A DNA stretch of 12,124 nucleotides from Actinomycetota bacterium (GCA_013697465.1 JACCWU010000287.1:1-12124), one strand, 5' to 3'; positions 1-7,795 are shown, counted from the stretch's first letter. A program made the numbers and translations. Notes: a model not told the origin generated them from the sequence alone.

Positions 1-15
1 TGCTAGCTTCATCTT

Positions 16-88
16 CAAGAGTGCCTCCCTGTCGCTCGCGGGATGTCTTGTCAACACCCATGGTGAGCGGCAGGGAGGACGTCTCTTG
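16..88 (+). other. long imperfect hairpin upstream of topA
   Basis: Read directly from the bases. Bases 24-39 pair with 63-78 over 16 consecutive positions, two of them G-U. An outer arm of six pairs joins 16-21 (CAAGAG) to 83-88 (CTCTTG). Inner arms join 40-42 to 57-59 and 44-46 to 54-56, closing a 7-base loop at 47-53. No T-tract follows, so it is not a standard intrinsic terminator. It could be a structured topA leader, the end of an upstream transcript, or a dispersed palindromic repeat. The structure is clear and the function is unknown. Confidence 0.6.
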
Positions 89-92
89 GGGC

Positions 93-125
93 GCTACCCG
101 CGCGTTATCGCAGGATCCGGGTAGC
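93..125 (+). other. second hairpin directly before the topA ribosome binding site
   Basis: An 8-bp perfect stem joins 93-100 (GCTACCCG) to 118-125 (CGGGTAGC). A small inner stem joins 102-104 to 109-111 around the loop TTAT. The stem ends two bases before the likely Shine-Dalgarno AAGG (127-130), which sits nine bases before the GTG start at 140. In a transcript, the ribosome binding site would lie at the foot of this helix. Whether this regulates topA or is incidental cannot be told from sequence alone. Confidence 0.5.
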
Positions 126-139
126 TAAGGTGTCCCGCC

Positions 140-2665
140 GTGACAAAGCGCCTCGTCATCGTGGAGTCGCCCGCGAAGGCGCGAACAATCGCGGGTTATC
201 TTGGCTCCGAGTACGTGGTCGAGTCGAGCATCGGCCACGTGCGCGATCTTCCGGACCGCGCCTCGGAGATTCCCAAGGAGGAGCGCAAGCGCTACGGCGC
301 GCTCGGCGTCGATGTCGAGCACGCCTTCGAGCCGTACTACGTCGTCGACCCGAAGAAGAAGAAGATCGTGAGCGAGCTGAAGAAGCACCTCGCCGGTGCC
401 GACGAGCTGTTGCTCGCGACGGACGAGGACCGCGAGGGCGAGGCGATCGCGTGGCATCTCGTCCAGGTGCTGAAGCCGAAAGTGCCGGTGCGCCGCATGG
501 TCTTCCACGAGATCACACGCGATGCGATCGAGAAGGCGCTGGCCGACACACGCGGGATCGACGAACACCTGGTGGACGCGCAGGAGACGAGGCGCATCCT
601 CGACCGGCTCTACGGCTACGAGGTATCGCCGGTCCTCTGGAAGAAGGTAACGCGCGGTCTCTCCGCGGGACGCGTGCAGTCCGTGGCGACACGACTGGTC
701 GTGCAACGAGAGCGCGAACGCGTCGCCTTCGTCTCGTCCGAGTACTGGGACATCGTCGCGACTCTCGACCCCGGGTCGTTCGACGCGCGGCTCGTCGGTC
801 TGGATGGAAGACGCGTCGCCCAGGGCCGTGACTTCGCACCCGACGGGACTCTTCGCGACGAGACGCTCGTCACGCTCGACGAACAGGCTGCCCGCGGGCT
901 CGCCGAGCGGCTCGAGGTTGCGCCGTTCGTGGTGCGGTCCTCGGACGAGAAGCCGTACCGACGGCGGCCGTCGGCGCCCTTCATGACGTCGACGCTGCAA
1001 CAGGAGGCAAGTCGCAAGCTCCGTTTCTCGGCACAGACGACGATGCGTCTGGCGCAGCGGCTGTACGAGGCCGGGCACATCACTTACATGCGAACGGACT
1101 CGACGACGCTCGCCGGATCCGCGCTCGAGGCCGCTCGCTCGCAGGCGCGTGAGCTCTTCGGCGACGACCACGTACCCGCGAAGCCGCGGCTGTACGAGCG
1201 CAAGGTCAAGAACGCACAGGAGGCCCACGAGGCCATTCGGCCTGCGGGCGAACGCTTCAAGACGCCCGAGGAGCTCAAGCCGGAGGTCTCACGCGACGAG
1301 CTTGCGCTCTACGAGCTGATCTGGAGGCGCACCCTCGCCTCCCAGATGGAGGACGCCGTCGGCCGCACGCTGAGCCTCCGCATCGGCGCAACCACGGATC
1401 GCGAGGACGCGGAGTTCGGAGCTTCCGGCACGGTACTCACGTTCAGGGGATTCCTGGCCGCGTACGAGGAAGGTCGCGACGAGCCGTCGGAGGACGAAGA
1501 CGAACGCCGCCTGCCGGCGGTCACTCCAGGCGATCCCCTGACTGCCCTCGGGCTCGAGCCCGAGGGTCATGCGACGACGCCGCCGCCGCGGTACACCGAG
1601 CCGACCCTCGTCCGCGCGCTCGAGGAGCGGGGAATCGGACGACCGTCGACCTACGCCGCAATCCTCTCGACGATCGTCGACCGCGGCTACGTCTTCAAGA
1701 AGGGATCCGCTCTCGTGCCGACCTTCGTCGCCTTCGCCGTCGTCAACCTGCTCGAGCGTCATTTCGAGCAGCTCGTCGACTTCGACTTCACGGCACGCAT
1801 GGAGGACGACCTCGACGAGATCGCGGCCGGCCGAGAGAACCGGGTGGCCTGGCTGCAGCGCTTCTACTTCGGGGAAGGCGGCGATCCGGGCCTCCACCAC
1901 CTCGTCACCGACCATCTCGACGAGATCGACGCGCGCGCCGTCAACTCGATTGCCATCCCTGGCACGGACGCGGTCGTGCGGGTCGGGCGGTACGGCCCCT
2001 ACCTCGAGCGAGGCGAAGAGCGGGCGAGCCTTGCGCCTGATGTCGCGCCGGACGAGCTGACCGCCGCCAAGGCGGAGGAGCTGCTCGCTCAGCCCGACGG
2101 TCGCTCTCTCGGCGCACATCCGGAAACCGGACACGAGATTGCCGTGCGCTCCGGCCGCTACGGCCCGTATCTCACGGAGGTGCTGCCCGAGGACGGCGAC
2201 GGAAAGCCGCGAACGGCGTCACTCTTCCGCTCGATGTCCCCCGAGACCGTTTCGCTCGACGACGCCGTGCAGCTGCTCTCACTTCCCCGCGTGATCGGCG
2301 AGGTCGAGGGCGAAGAAGTCACCGCGCAAAACGGGCGGTACGGGCCGTACGTGAAGAAGGGATCGGAGTCGAGGTCGCTCGAGAGCGAGGACGAGCTCTT
2401 CACGATCAACCTCGACGACGCACTCGCACTTCTCGCGCAACCGGCTCGCCGCAGGGGGCAGCGGAGCGGTGCCCGAGCGCCGCTTCGCGAGCTGGGAGAC
2501 GATCCTGGCAGCGGGCGCAAGATCATCCTGAAAGAAGGTCGCTTCGGCCCCTACGTAACCGACGGCGAGACGAACGCGAGCCTCCGGCGCGGCGACACGG
2601 TGGAAGGTCTCACACCCGAGCGTGCAACGGAGCTTTTGAGCGAAAAGCGCGCAAAGAGCGGGTAA
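140..2665 (+). CDS. topA: DNA topoisomerase I (type IA)
   Basis: This enzyme relaxes negatively supercoiled DNA by cutting and passing single strands, so with gyrase it sets chromosome supercoiling. The Toprim domain is at the N-terminus, with the VES motif carrying Glu9 and the acidic DEDREG cluster at 95-100. The strand-binding SAGRVQS motif is at 175-181. The catalytic tyrosine is Tyr316 in GHITYMRTDS. After about residue 600 the tail holds four GR(Y/F)GPY repeats, starting at residues 616, 672, 732 and 800, instead of Cys4 zinc ribbons. I see no cysteine in the whole protein. It ends without the lysine-rich tail known from mycobacterial and streptomycete TopA. The GTG start gives an N-terminus matching the family exactly and has AAGG nine bases upstream. 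The length of 841 aa fits a bacterial TopA. The family call is certain. Confidence 0.97.
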   Translation: MTKRLVIVESPAKARTIAGYLGSEYVVESSIGHVRDLPDRASEIPKEERKRYGALGVDVEHAFEPYYVVDPKKKKIVSELKKHLAGADELLLATDEDREGEAIAWHLVQVLKPKVPVRRMVFHEITRDAIEKALADTRGIDEHLVDAQETRRILDRLYGYEVSPVLWKKVTRGLSAGRVQSVATRLVVQRERERVAFVSSEYWDIVATLDPGSFDARLVGLDGRRVAQGRDFAPDGTLRDETLVTLDEQAARGLAERLEVAPFVVRSSDEKPYRRRPSAPFMTSTLQQEASRKLRFSAQTTMRLAQRLYEAGHITYMRTDSTTLAGSALEAARSQARELFGDDHVPAKPRLYERKVKNAQEAHEAIRPAGERFKTPEELKPEVSRDELALYELIWRRTLASQMEDAVGRTLSLRIGATTDREDAEFGASGTVLTFRGFLAAYEEGRDEPSEDEDERRLPAVTPGDPLTALGLEPEGHATTPPPRYTEPTLVRALEERGIGRPSTYAAILSTIVDRGYVFKKGSALVPTFVAFAVVNLLERHFEQLVDFDFTARMEDDLDEIAAGRENRVAWLQRFYFGEGGDPGLHHLVTDHLDEIDARAVNSIAIPGTDAVVRVGRYGPYLERGEERASLAPDVAPDELTAAKAEELLAQPDGRSLGAHPETGHEIAVRSGRYGPYLTEVLPEDGDGKPRTASLFRSMSPETVSLDDAVQLLSLPRVIGEVEGEEVTAQNGRYGPYVKKGSESRSLESEDELFTINLDDALALLAQPARRRGQRSGARAPLRELGDDPGSGRKIILKEGRFGPYVTDGETNASLRRGDTVEGLTPERATELLSEKRAKSG

Positions 2666-2752
2666 GCAAGCGGTTAACGACGGTTCAACTCGTCCGGCGG
2701 GTGCGGGATGATCTAACTTGCCAAGGGCGTCCACGTCCTAGGTGAGTAGTTG

Positions 2753-2772
2753 GCCAGCGAGTCTTCGCTGGC
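2753..2772 (+). other. hairpin in the topA-rpoD spacer
   Basis: An 8-bp perfect stem joins GCCAGCGA (2753-2760) to TCGCTGGC (2765-2772) around the loop GTCT. It lies about 90 bases after the topA stop codon. No T-run follows, so at best it is a weak or factor-assisted terminator for topA. The rest of the 282-base spacer has no open frame that I would call a gene. It contains a tandem pair of similar 10-mers at 2671-2680 and 2681-2690, both beginning CGGTT. Confidence 0.4.
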
Positions 2773-2864
2773 GTGTGCCGTGAACCGCAAAGACCTCGGG
2801 AGCGGAATAAACCGAAAGAGTGCAGACGTTACGAGTTTGTGACGCCTGCGGCAGCGGTCCCCCC

Positions 2865-2893
2865 TGGAAAGAAAAGGGATCGCGCCGTACACT
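2865..2893 (+). promoter_or_regulatory. candidate sigma-70-type promoter for rpoD
   Basis: A -35-like TGGAAA at 2865-2870 (four of six match TTGACA) lies 17 bases before a -10-like TACACT at 2888-2893, which has the key T-A....T positions. Transcription would begin near 2900, leaving a leader of about 50 bases before the TTG start at 2948. That leader has a 6-bp stem (2909-2914 with 2918-2923). If real, the primary sigma factor could transcribe its own gene. This is a motif match only. Confidence 0.35.
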
Positions 2894-2935
2894 CCGTAAG
2901 TTTGTTACTCCTCGGATCGAGGAAAGGGAAAGGAT

Positions 2936-2950
2936 AGAGGACGAATCTTG
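2936..2950 (+). promoter_or_regulatory. ribosome binding site fixing the TTG start of rpoD
   Basis: AGAGG at 2936-2940 lies seven bases before TTG at 2948. It is the best Shine-Dalgarno nearby and supports the rare TTG start. The resulting protein begins with a region that matches sigma region 1.1. Confidence 0.6.
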
Positions 2951-4015
2951 ACTCAGAACCAGCTAATTGAACTGCTCGAGTCCGAGCATCTGAAGGGCCT
3001 CATCGAGCGCGCCGAGGAGCATGGCGGCCATCTCGAGGCGGCCGAGCTCGAAACCTTCGTGACCGAGCACGACCTGAGCGAGGACGAAGCCGAGCTCCTT
3101 CAGCGCGAGCTAGAAGCGCATCAGATCGAGATCGTCCAGCCCGACGACTCCGAGAAGGAGGCGGCGGAGCAGGCCAAGTATGCAGCCGAGATCGTCTCGG
3201 GTGCCGCGGACAGCCTGCAGCTCTTCCTCGCCGACGTCGGACGGCACAAGCTGCTCACCGCCTCGGAGGAGGTCACGCTCGCAAAGCGCATCGAGCGCGG
3301 TGACACCATCGCGAAGCGCAAGATGATCGAGTCGAATCTTCGGCTCGTCGTTTCCATCGCGAAGGGCTACCGAGGGCTCGGCGTCCCGTTCCTCGATCTC
3401 ATCCAGGAGGGAACCCTTGGGCTCAACCGCGCGGTCGAGAAGTTCGACTGGCGTCGCGGCTTCAAGTTCTCGACCTACGCAACTTGGTGGATTCGCCAGT
3501 CCGTCCAGCGTGCCGTGGCCAATCACGCCCGAACCATCCGCGTGCCGGTACATGTGGTCGAGCGCCAGCAGAAGCTCTCGCGTGCCGCGCGCCGGCTCGA
3601 GGTCGAGCTCGGTCGCGAGGCGACGAAGCAGGAGCTCGCCGAGGCGACGGGTCTGCCGCTCCAGCACGTCGACGAGGCACTGGGGGCCGCCCACGCGTCG
3701 GTCTCGCTAAACCAGACAGTCGGTGCGGACGACGAAGGCGAGCTCGGTGACCTCTTCGCCGATCGCGAGGCGGCCGATCCGTTCGACGAGGCCGAGGAGT
3801 CGCTCCGCCGGCAGAGCATCCGGCGGGCGCTCGACGCACTTCCGGAGCGTGAGCGGAGGATTCTCGAGCTTCGCTTCGGATTCGAGGGCGAGCCTTGGAC
3901 GCTGGAGGCGATCGGCCACGAACTCGACCTCACACGTGAGCGGGTACGCCAGCTCGAGGGTCAGGCGCTGAAGCGCCTCGAGGCCATTCGGGATCTGGCG
4001 GGCCTCGCGGCCTGA
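2948..4015 (+). CDS. rpoD: primary RNA polymerase sigma factor (sigma-70 family, SigA/RpoD)
   Basis: This protein directs RNA polymerase to housekeeping promoters. Residues 1-67 are short, acidic and helical, and look like region 1.1, which occurs in group 1 (primary) sigma factors. Region 1.2 is at about 88-119 (from DSLQLFLADV). Region 2 covers about 121-190 and includes the core-binding stretch ending LIQEG and the -10-recognition segment FKFSTYATWWIRQ near 162. Region 3 is at about 187-260. Region 4 is at about 288-350, with the -35-binding helix-turn-helix TLEAIGHELDLTRERVRQLE at 318-337. At 355 aa it is shorter than streptomycete or mycobacterial primary sigmas, which have long N-terminal extensions. 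It has its own spacers on both sides and looks monocistronic. A group 2 sigma is the alternative, but region 1.1 argues against it. Confidence 0.93.
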   Translation: MTQNQLIELLESEHLKGLIERAEEHGGHLEAAELETFVTEHDLSEDEAELLQRELEAHQIEIVQPDDSEKEAAEQAKYAAEIVSGAADSLQLFLADVGRHKLLTASEEVTLAKRIERGDTIAKRKMIESNLRLVVSIAKGYRGLGVPFLDLIQEGTLGLNRAVEKFDWRRGFKFSTYATWWIRQSVQRAVANHARTIRVPVHVVERQQKLSRAARRLEVELGREATKQELAEATGLPLQHVDEALGAAHASVSLNQTVGADDEGELGDLFADREAADPFDEAEESLRRQSIRRALDALPERERRILELRFGFEGEPWTLEAIGHELDLTRERVRQLEGQALKRLEAIRDLAGLAA

Positions 4016-4073
4016 TCTCGGAGCTTGACACCACCGGGGTCAGTCGGACTCAGTTCGCCAACGCGCTCTCGAC

Positions 4074-4123
4074 CATTGAAGGCCCGCTCCGGTGGGCCTT
4101 CAGTGTTGGAGACAGCCAACTTT
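4074..4123 (+). terminator. two-hairpin terminator-like structure after rpoD
   Basis: A 12-bp stem with one G-U joins 4074-4085 to 4094-4105. Its core is GAAGGCCC/GGGCCTTC around an 8-base loop. A second stem, GTTGG (4105-4109) with CCAAC (4116-4120), follows at once and is succeeded by TTT. The stems share base 4105. The U-tract is short, as is common in GC-rich actinobacteria. The position, about 60 bases after the rpoD stop and before the importer operon, fits termination of rpoD. Confidence 0.65.
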
Positions 4124-4190
4124 CCCGTCGCTTGGCGGTCATAATGCTCAGCCTCACTCCTACAGCGGACCAACCCAGAAAGGGAGAACT

Positions 4191-5849
4191 ATGCGCAAGG
4201 GAACCAAGATCGGGCTCGTGCTGATGGCGCTGTCGCTGACAGCTGCCACGGCCGCCTTTCCGGCGTCCAGTCGGACACAGGCAAAGAACACCTTTATCGT
4301 CGGAGCGGAAGGTGATCCGATCCTGCTCGACGGGTCACACGTCGCCGACGGCACATCGCTTCGCGTCATCACCCAGATTTTTGAAGGGCTTGTTCGCAAC
4401 AAGCCCGGAGCGCTCGCCATCAAACCGGCGCTCGCAACCCGCTGGAAGGCGTCGAAGAACGGCCTCGCCTGGACCTTCACCCTGCGTCAGGGCGTGAAGT
4501 TCACGGACGGAACGCCGTTCAACTCCGCCGCCGTGTGCGCGAACTTCACCCGCTGGTGGTATCGGCGCGCCGACCTCCAGGGCGATGACATCAGCTACTA
4601 CTGGAACACGGTCTTCGGCGGTTACGCGAGGCCGGCCCCGGGGTCAAACGGGCCGGACAAGGCTCTCTACCGCGGCTGCAAGACCGCTGGACCGAACGCG
4701 GTGCGGATCCTGCTCACCCGCCGCTCGTCGTCATTCCTCGGAGCGCTCGCGCTCGCGAACTTCGCCATCGCCAGCCCAACCGCCCTGAAGAAGTACAAGG
4801 CAGACGAGGGAACGGTCGGCGCCGACGGGGGGTTCCGGCCCACGGGCACCTTCGCGACGCAGAACCCGATCGGGACCGGGCCGTACAAGCTCCAGTCCTG
4901 GAGGATCGGCGACAAGCTTGTGCTCGTGCGGAACGAAGGCTACTGGGGCCCGAAGGCGAAGACGAAGACGGTTATCGTCCGTCCGATCTCCGACACCAAC
5001 GCACGCGTGCAGGCGCTCCAGACGGGAGAGGTCGACTTCGCCAACAACCTCACCCCGCAGGACGCGGCGGTGGTCAAGGCCAACTCGAGCCTGAAGGTGC
5101 AGTACCGCCCCGCGTTCAACGTCGGCTACGTAGGCATCAATCAGAAGCTCGGGCCGCTAAGCAAGCCGAAGGTGCGCCAGGCGATCGCATACGGCCTCGA
5201 CCGGAAGTCGGTTGTCGGCGCCTTCTACGGCGGTCAAGGCCAGCTGGCCGATCAGTTCCTGCCGGAGCTCGTGGAGGGCTTCGCCAAGAAGGGCGTGCCG
5301 CAGTACACCTACAACCCCGGCAAGGCAAAGCAGCTGCTGCAGGAGGCGGGCGAGAAGTTGCCGGTAGAGCTCGAGTTCTGGTACCCGACCGACCGACCGC
5401 GCGGTTACATGCCGGACCCGCCGCGTAACTTCCAGGCCTTCGCGGCGAGCCTCGAGAAGTCCGGGTTCAAGATCACGCCTCGCCCCGGGCAGTGGCGAGG
5501 TGGCTACGTCTCGGGTCTCCAGAGTGGGAAGGCCGCGCTCTACCTGTTCGGGTGGACGGGCGACTTCGGCGACCCGGCCAACTTCCTCAACGTCCACTTC
5601 GGTGTGCAGACGGATCTGTTCGGCTTCAACGACCCGAAGCTGTTCAACCTGCTGACGCGGGCGGATCAGGAGACCGATAACGCCAAGCGCGTCAAGCTCT
5701 ATCAGCAGGCCAGCATCTACGTGATGCAGACGCTGCCGATGGTGCCGTACGTGCACACGACGGTTGCCGTCGGTCTCAGAAAGAACGTCAAGGGCTACGT
5801 GATGAGCCCGGTCGAACTGGAGAAGTTTGATTCGGTAGTCGTCGGCTAA
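4191..5849 (+). CDS. ABC importer solute-binding protein, family 5 (dipeptide/oligopeptide type)
   Basis: This is the extracytoplasmic receptor that captures substrate and delivers it to the permeases encoded downstream. The ATG at 4191 is chosen because AGGGAG at 4181-4186 sits four bases upstream and the protein then opens with a Sec signal peptide (MRKGTK, then a hydrophobic stretch at about 7-22). The frame is open further upstream, to 4092, but that part runs into the terminator. The mature part has the SBP_bac_5 pattern, including TQIFEGLV near 61 and the WTFTLRQGVKFTDG segment near 94-107, and continues to the end of the 552 aa. There is no lipobox cysteine. The only two cysteines I see are Cys116 and Cys163, which could form a disulfide. 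The substrate cannot be read from sequence: peptides, nickel or sugar-derived oligomers are all known for this family. It is the first gene of a five-gene operon. Confidence 0.92.
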   Translation: MRKGTKIGLVLMALSLTAATAAFPASSRTQAKNTFIVGAEGDPILLDGSHVADGTSLRVITQIFEGLVRNKPGALAIKPALATRWKASKNGLAWTFTLRQGVKFTDGTPFNSAAVCANFTRWWYRRADLQGDDISYYWNTVFGGYARPAPGSNGPDKALYRGCKTAGPNAVRILLTRRSSSFLGALALANFAIASPTALKKYKADEGTVGADGGFRPTGTFATQNPIGTGPYKLQSWRIGDKLVLVRNEGYWGPKAKTKTVIVRPISDTNARVQALQTGEVDFANNLTPQDAAVVKANSSLKVQYRPAFNVGYVGINQKLGPLSKPKVRQAIAYGLDRKSVVGAFYGGQGQLADQFLPELVEGFAKKGVPQYTYNPGKAKQLLQEAGEKLPVELEFWYPTDRPRGYMPDPPRNFQAFAASLEKSGFKITPRPGQWRGGYVSGLQSGKAALYLFGWTGDFGDPANFLNVHFGVQTDLFGFNDPKLFNLLTRADQETDNAKRVKLYQQASIYVMQTLPMVPYVHTTVAVGLRKNVKGYVMSPVELEKFDSVVVG

Positions 5850-5862
5850 CGAGCGAGAAGGT

Positions 5863-5903
5863 CCGGCGGACGGCAAAGCATGCTTCGCTTCGTCGTCCGC
5901 CGG
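5863..5903 (+). promoter_or_regulatory. hairpin enclosing the dppB translation start
   Basis: CCGGCGGACG (5863-5872) is an exact reverse complement of CGTCCGCCGG (5894-5903). The 21-base loop contains the dppB ATG at 5880, itself at the centre of a 10-bp palindrome (AAGCATGCTT, 5876-5885). The likely Shine-Dalgarno GGCGGA (5865-5870) lies inside the stem. Such a fold could hold down permease translation relative to the binding protein, or protect the upstream mRNA from 3' decay. The pairing is seen directly and the role is inferred. Confidence 0.5.
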
Positions 5904-6884
5904 CTCGTTCTACTCATCCCGATCCTGCTCGGGCTCTCGCTTCTTATCTTCGTCTGGGTCAGAGCACTACCGGGCACACCGGCCGACGCACTCCTGGGTG
6001 AGCGCGCCACGCCGCAGGCGGTCGCCGAATTCAGAGTCCGCTATGGACTCGACCGCCCGATCTACGTTCAGTACTGGGCCTATCTCAAGACGACACTGTC
6101 GGGCGAGCTCGGCACGAGCGTCGCGTCGCACCGCCCGGTTACCACCGAGATCAGAGATCGGTTCCCGGCCACGGTCGAGCTTGCATTCGCGGCGATGATC
6201 TTCGCGCTGGCTTTCGGGCTCCCGCTTGGGTTCGTCGCTGCGAAGCGATACCGATCAGCGGTTGACCACGGGAGCCTGTTCTTATCACTGATTGGGATCT
6301 CGATCCCGGTGTTCTTCCTGGCAATCATGCTCAAGTACCTCTTCGGAGTCAGATTGGCGTGGTTGCCGACGGTCGGCCGTCAGGATGTGCTCGTCGATGC
6401 CGAGCATCCAACGGGCTTCTACGTCCTCGACGGAATCGTGACGAGAAATTGGAACGCTGCGTGGGACGCGACACAACACTTGATCTTGCCCGCCATCGCG
6501 CTCGGATCGATCCCGCTCGCGATCATCTCGCGAGTCACGCGCGCGTCTGTCCTCGACGTCCAGAACGAGGACTACGTGCGAACCGCTCACGCCAAGGGCG
6601 TGCCTCCGCAGCAAGTCGACCGCCGGCACGTATTCCGCAATGCGCTCCTCCCGGTGACGACGATCATCGGTCTCTCGTTCGGGATCCTGCTGAGCGGCGC
6701 AGTTCTCACCGAGACGGTGTTCGCCATTCCCGGGCTGGGATCGTGGCTGAAGGAGGCGATCTTCAACCACGACTACCCGGTTCTTCAAAGCGGAATCATG
6801 TTCCTGGCGCTCGTGTTCGTGATCGTCAACCTGATCGTCGACGTCACATACGGATTCATCGACCCGCGGGTCAGGGTCAGCTGA
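5880..6884 (+). CDS. dppB: ABC importer permease, DppB/OppB family
   Basis: This is one of two inner-membrane permease subunits that form the substrate channel. At 334 aa it has the family layout: an N-terminal membrane helix at about 9-28 beginning MLRFVVRRL, then a long extracytoplasmic segment with LPGTPADALLGERATP at about 30-45. Further helices lie near 100-120, 133-155, 191-208, 249-270 and 303-325. The cytoplasmic EAA loop at about 219-246 (EDYVRTAHAKG, then FRNALLP) docks onto the ATPases. The ATG start lies 30 bases after the binding-protein stop, with GGCGGA nine bases before it. The stop codon TGA shares one base with the ATG of the next gene (TGATG), which suggests translational coupling. 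The symbol is by family; the substrate is unproven. Confidence 0.93.
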   Translation: MLRFVVRRLVLLIPILLGLSLLIFVWVRALPGTPADALLGERATPQAVAEFRVRYGLDRPIYVQYWAYLKTTLSGELGTSVASHRPVTTEIRDRFPATVELAFAAMIFALAFGLPLGFVAAKRYRSAVDHGSLFLSLIGISIPVFFLAIMLKYLFGVRLAWLPTVGRQDVLVDAEHPTGFYVLDGIVTRNWNAAWDATQHLILPAIALGSIPLAIISRVTRASVLDVQNEDYVRTAHAKGVPPQQVDRRHVFRNALLPVTTIIGLSFGILLSGAVLTETVFAIPGLGSWLKEAIFNHDYPVLQSGIMFLALVFVIVNLIVDVTYGFIDPRVRVS

Positions 6885-7795
6885 TGTCGGTCGCCCAGAT
6901 CGAGGAGCTCGCACTCGAGCGCCAGCAACCCACGGGTGGGCTGTGGCGCGAGGCGTTTCGACGTTTCCGACGCAATCCTGCAGGAATCGTTGGAGTCGCA
7001 TTCGTCGGCGCCTTCGTCCTTGTCGCCATCTTCGCGCCTCTTATCGCGCCGCATTCGCCGACCGAGCAGAACCTGCTCTTGATCGCCGACGGCTGCTGCC
7101 CCGGCCCATCGCGGGAGCACTTGCTCGGAGTCGACGAGCTCGGGCGTGACGAGCTCTCGCGTGTAATCTACGGCGCCCGGTACTCGCTCGTGGTCGGCGT
7201 GTTATCGGTGGCCGTGGGGCTGTCGATCGGAATGCTGCTCGGCTCGATCGCTGGCTACCTCGGCGGCTGGGCCGATTCCGTCGTGATGCGGGCAATGGAC
7301 ATCCTGCTCGCCATCCCGAGCCTGCTGCTCGCCATCGGAATCGTCGCGATGCTCGGGGCCGGTCTCGTACCCGTCATGATCGCCGTCGGCGTCGCCACGG
7401 TCCCGATCTTTGCGCGACTTCTTCGCGGAACCATCCTCGGACAGCGCGAGGCCGATTACGTGCTCGCGGCGCGGTCGATCGGCGTTCGGAAGCGCGTGAT
7501 CCTGACGAGCCACATCCTCCCGAACTCCATCTCGCCGGTGATCGTGGCCGGAACTCTCGCCATGGCGACGGCCATCATTGACGTCGCCGGGCTCGGCTTC
7601 CTGGGTCTCGGACCCCAGGATCCGGCGACGCCGGAGTGGGGAACAATGCTCACGACAGCCGACCGGTATATATCGACCGCGCCTTTTCTGGCGTTCTTTC
7701 CTGGACTCGCGATCGTGATCATCGTGCTCGGCTTCAACCTGATCGGCGATGCGATGCGCGAAGCCCTCGACCCGAAGCTGCGACGGTATGACTGA
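6884..7795 (+). CDS. dppC: ABC importer permease, DppC/OppC family
   Basis: This is the second permease subunit, partner of the DppB-type protein. The start at ATG 6884 overlaps the dppB stop by one base and gives a 303-aa protein. It has the usual cytoplasmic N-tail (WREAFRRFRRNPAG, about 21-34), a first helix at about 34-54 and the conserved GVDELGRDELSRVIYGAR segment at 82-99. Helices follow near 101-123, 140-177, 215-235 and 265-287. The EAA loop is at about 189-216, with EADYVLAARSIG followed by HILPN. The frame happens to be open for 525 bases upstream inside dppB, but that part has no family similarity. The 3' end overlaps dppD by eight bases. Cys71-Cys72 in the loop after the first helix form a vicinal pair of unknown significance. 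Confidence 0.93.
   Translation: MSVAQIEELALERQQPTGGLWREAFRRFRRNPAGIVGVAFVGAFVLVAIFAPLIAPHSPTEQNLLLIADGCCPGPSREHLLGVDELGRDELSRVIYGARYSLVVGVLSVAVGLSIGMLLGSIAGYLGGWADSVVMRAMDILLAIPSLLLAIGIVAMLGAGLVPVMIAVGVATVPIFARLLRGTILGQREADYVLAARSIGVRKRVILTSHILPNSISPVIVAGTLAMATAIIDVAGLGFLGLGPQDPATPEWGTMLTTADRYISTAPFLAFFPGLAIVIIVLGFNLIGDAMREALDPKLRRYD

Noticed and set aside
2..124. Open frame to the left edge ending GGRLLGRYPRV..., faintly like the end of a DprA protein (dprA often precedes topA).
   Set aside because: The similarity is too weak, the third-base pattern is not clearly coding, a second frame (3-128) is equally open, and the segment is largely explained by hairpins. Sequence to the left would decide.
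125..1228. Long minus-strand open frame (367 aa) inside topA, with another at 1289-2134.
   Set aside because: These are antisense shadows of a GC-rich gene: Arg/Leu/Val-rich with no recognisable domain, while the plus strand is a complete TopA.
2671..2700. GGTTCAACTCG resembling a tRNA T-arm.
   Set aside because: No acceptor, D or anticodon arms can be built around it. The upstream sequence is the end of topA and the arm stem is only four pairs.
4140..4145. CATAAT as a -10 element for the importer operon.
   Set aside because: It matches five of six, but no credible -35 lies 16-18 bases upstream. An operon promoter is expected in 4016-4190 but I cannot place it.
4092..4190. N-terminal extension of the binding protein (MGLQCWRQ...).
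   Set aside because: It overlaps the terminator-like hairpins, has no ribosome binding site, and would bury the signal peptide 33 residues in.
6359..6883. Upstream extension of the dppC frame through dppB.
   Set aside because: It is open by composition only. The product is Arg/Pro-rich without homology, and the normal DppC start is at 6884.
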